Of a stretch of 64,000 nt of DNA, positions 62,651 through 64,000 are shown in pieces. Origin of the DNA: Kordiimonas laminariae. GTDB taxonomy: Bacteria > Pseudomonadota > Alphaproteobacteria > Sphingomonadales > Kordiimonadaceae. Under the pieces are notes generated by a model. It was not told the DNA's origin. It did not search any database and was given only the letters and a program-made list of their open reading frames with translations. Positions within the stretch are counted from its first letter, which is position 1, and each line of letters starts with the position of its first letter. Location: assembly GCF_023008165.1 (NCBI RefSeq), contig NZ_JAKQZA010000006.1, positions 124,001 to 188,000 of the forward strand. The letters run 5' to 3'. The translations under genes and the position numbers were made by a program.

Positions 62651-63493
62651 TTAAGATTGATCATCTTCGGCATCAGCTTCCATCGCAGGAGCAGCACTTT
62701 CAGCTTGATCGTTTTCCATAAGGCAATAGCTAAAACGAATGCCATGTGCAGCAGGAACAGCAAAACTCACGAAGATACCCAACACCAATTGCACGATCCA
62801 AACAAGAGACAGAAGACCTGCATAACTCATCAAGATTGTTGGAACGAGAATGATGGAATAAATCAGGATAAGTACAATAGCAAAATCAATCGTGTGCGGA
62901 TGATTAAGCGCTTCCTTATCTTCTCCTAGCGCAGTATTCGTCAGATTTGATGATACCAGAGAATAAATCACACAGCTGATAATAACTTGTACTATCGAGA
63001 AAACACCACTGCCTTGCGCCGCATTGGGATCATTTATATCAACCAAGCCAACAGTGGAGAACACAAACATAGCCACAAAAGAAGCAATCGCGATAATAAC
63101 ACCGACAAGCAAAAATTTAATCATGTTTACAACAGCAGCGACAATCGCCTGCCCAACACTTTCAAAAGCAATGCGGTCTACACCAAGAGCAGCGAGCCTC
63201 ACCCAGCGGTTAAACACGTGCGCAAAAAATATCGTCATCGCCAGAACAGCAATGAGAAGAGGGAAAGCAATTGCACCTATGGCATCAATATCACTAGCTA
63301 ATAGCTTTTCGTTAAGTTCTTGCAGACCAGCCTGATCAATACCTCCAACAAGCATCAGAACAACAAAAACCGCTACCGCAACAATAAAGCCAGCGATCAT
63401 CCAGCCAATACTTTTCAACACTTCCATTGGATATGCCAGCGGCAATCCTACAGCTTTCTTAAATACATCAATTGTTGGAAAATTATTTTCCAC
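62651..63493 (-). CDS. multispanning membrane protein, Yip1-like
   Basis: 280 residues from GTG 63493 (GGGGAG 6 bases upstream); a TTG at 63511 is the longer reading. About five to six hydrophobic segments: MIAGFIVAVAVFVVLMLVGG, IAFPLLIAVLAMTIFFAHV, LLVGVIIAIASFVAMFVFS, TIDFAIVLILIYSIILVP, SLVWIVQLVLGIFVSFAVP; acidic tail EADAEDDQS. The plan recalls Yip1/YIF1 domain proteins. Function unknown. Confidence 0.65.
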   Translation of the reverse strand: MENNFPTIDVFKKAVGLPLAYPMEVLKSIGWMIAGFIVAVAVFVVLMLVGGIDQAGLQELNEKLLASDIDAIGAIAFPLLIAVLAMTIFFAHVFNRWVRLAALGVDRIAFESVGQAIVAAVVNMIKFLLVGVIIAIASFVAMFVFSTVGLVDINDPNAAQGSGVFSIVQVIISCVIYSLVSSNLTNTALGEDKEALNHPHTIDFAIVLILIYSIILVPTILMSYAGLLSLVWIVQLVLGIFVSFAVPAAHGIRFSYCLMENDQAESAAPAMEADAEDDQS

Positions 63494-63572
63494 GGCATGC
63501 TCCCCAGCCAAATTAATAGTTGGCTAACGCTACAAGAGGATTGTCCGTGTTTAAAGCTTTAATTGAAGCAAT

Positions 63573-64000
63573 CTATGGTAGCTTCCTTACAGCCCCCATA
63601 CTAGCCGATGTTGTAAGTGCTGCATACGCCTTAAGCGCAGTGGTTACCTTACGTGTACGTACTTCAGCAGGTTGCCATGCATTCTTACCTCTAGCTTCCA
63701 TCTCAGCTCTGCGTTTGTTCAACTCTTCGTCAGAAACACGCATATTGATGCTTCGGTTCGGGATATCAATTTCTATGACATCACCTTCTTCAACCAAGCC
63801 AATGGCACCACCTTCCGCAGCTTCAGGGCTTACATGCCCAATGGAAAGACCACTGGTTCCACCAGAAAAGCGGCCATCAGTAAGCAGCGCACATTCTTTT
63901 CCAAGCCCCATAGATTTTAGGTAACTGGTTGGATAGAGCATTTCCTGCATGCCCGGTCCACCACGCGGGCCTTCATAACGAATAATAACCACATCACCAG
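63573..64000 (-). CDS. ilvD: dihydroxy-acid dehydratase, C-terminal part (cut by window edge)
   Basis: The last 142 or so codons of a minus-strand gene that begins beyond the window. [57 protein letters not shown] is the second IlvD/Edd signature. Dehydrates 2,3-dihydroxy acids in valine, leucine and isoleucine synthesis. The [Fe-S] ligands lie outside. Confidence 0.96.
   Translation of the reverse strand, partial: GDVVIIRYEGPRGGPGMQEMLYPTSYLKSMGLGKECALLTDGRFSGGTSGLSIGHVSPEAAEGGAIGLVEEGDVIEIDIPNRSINMRVSDEELNKRRAEMEARGKNAWQPAEVRTRKVTTALKAYAALTTSASMGAVRKLP

Overview
The window looks like a chromosomal segment of a free-living, flagellated alphaproteobacterium. The signs are a FlbT/FlaF pair beside a tandem flagellin array with sigma-54-type promoters, the gene order dgt-argS-SPOR-nagZ-S2P-scpA-scpB-tatA-tatB-tatC-serS-surE-LytM, yajC-secD-secF-Mth938, small alphaproteobacterial families (DUF4170, DUF2336, PAS_5, a COX4_pro_2-like peptide), and moderate GC. 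The order cannot be fixed from the sequence; a Kordiimonadales/Emcibacterales-like marine lineage is a guess.

1-7.7 kb: flagellar filament locus. It holds the 3' end of flbT, flaF, six tandem 275-residue flagellin genes and flaG. Five of the six flagellin genes have a -24/-12 sigma-54 promoter, four of them with a palindromic GGCAA-N3-TTGCC-like site 75-120 bp upstream and the first with only a weak match. The fifth gene has neither and instead shows a sigma-70-like promoter. All six leaders carry small hairpins, mostly with AAAAN pentaloops, and the last one includes the ribosome binding site. Stem sequences change with pairing kept.

7.8-14.8 kb: a MoxR ATPase/VWA pair, an alkaline phosphatase between two convergent TonB-C-like secreted proteins, and a phosphorelay cluster of two Hpt proteins and a receiver protein whose phosphoacceptor Asp is Asn. 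14.8-25.7 kb: a 921-residue membrane-anchored coiled-coil protein, a TRAP transporter with a lipoprotein receptor, a DUF2336 protein, an AGCS symporter, cytochrome c, a MlaC-like protein, a GcvR-like ACT protein and a DUF4170 protein. 25.7-34.6 kb: a DUF885 lipoprotein, HspQ, a 36-residue oxidase subunit IV-like peptide, a threonine dehydratase-like enzyme, a PuuB-like oxidase with a GabD-like dehydrogenase (polyamine/GABA breakdown), and MipA/OmpV with a secreted EEP-family hydrolase.

34.6-36.7 kb: an AT-rich accessory island bounded by a 55-bp direct repeat beside three tRNA-Glu genes and a decayed tRNA-Glu copy. It encodes a 68-residue microcin-like precursor with an ELTFDEIDSVTGA leader and a CPBP-family membrane protease. 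This is the best candidate for an undescribed system. 36.7-64 kb: conserved housekeeping, namely recJ-glpX-hom-alaC, two secreted coiled-coil proteins, the Sec accessory operon, a DUF815 ATPase, the long dgt-to-LytM operon with a site-2-protease homologue lacking both HExxH histidines and a degenerate LytM protein, then PAS_5, erpA, xthA, panD, a multispanning membrane protein, and the 3' end of ilvD cut by the window edge.
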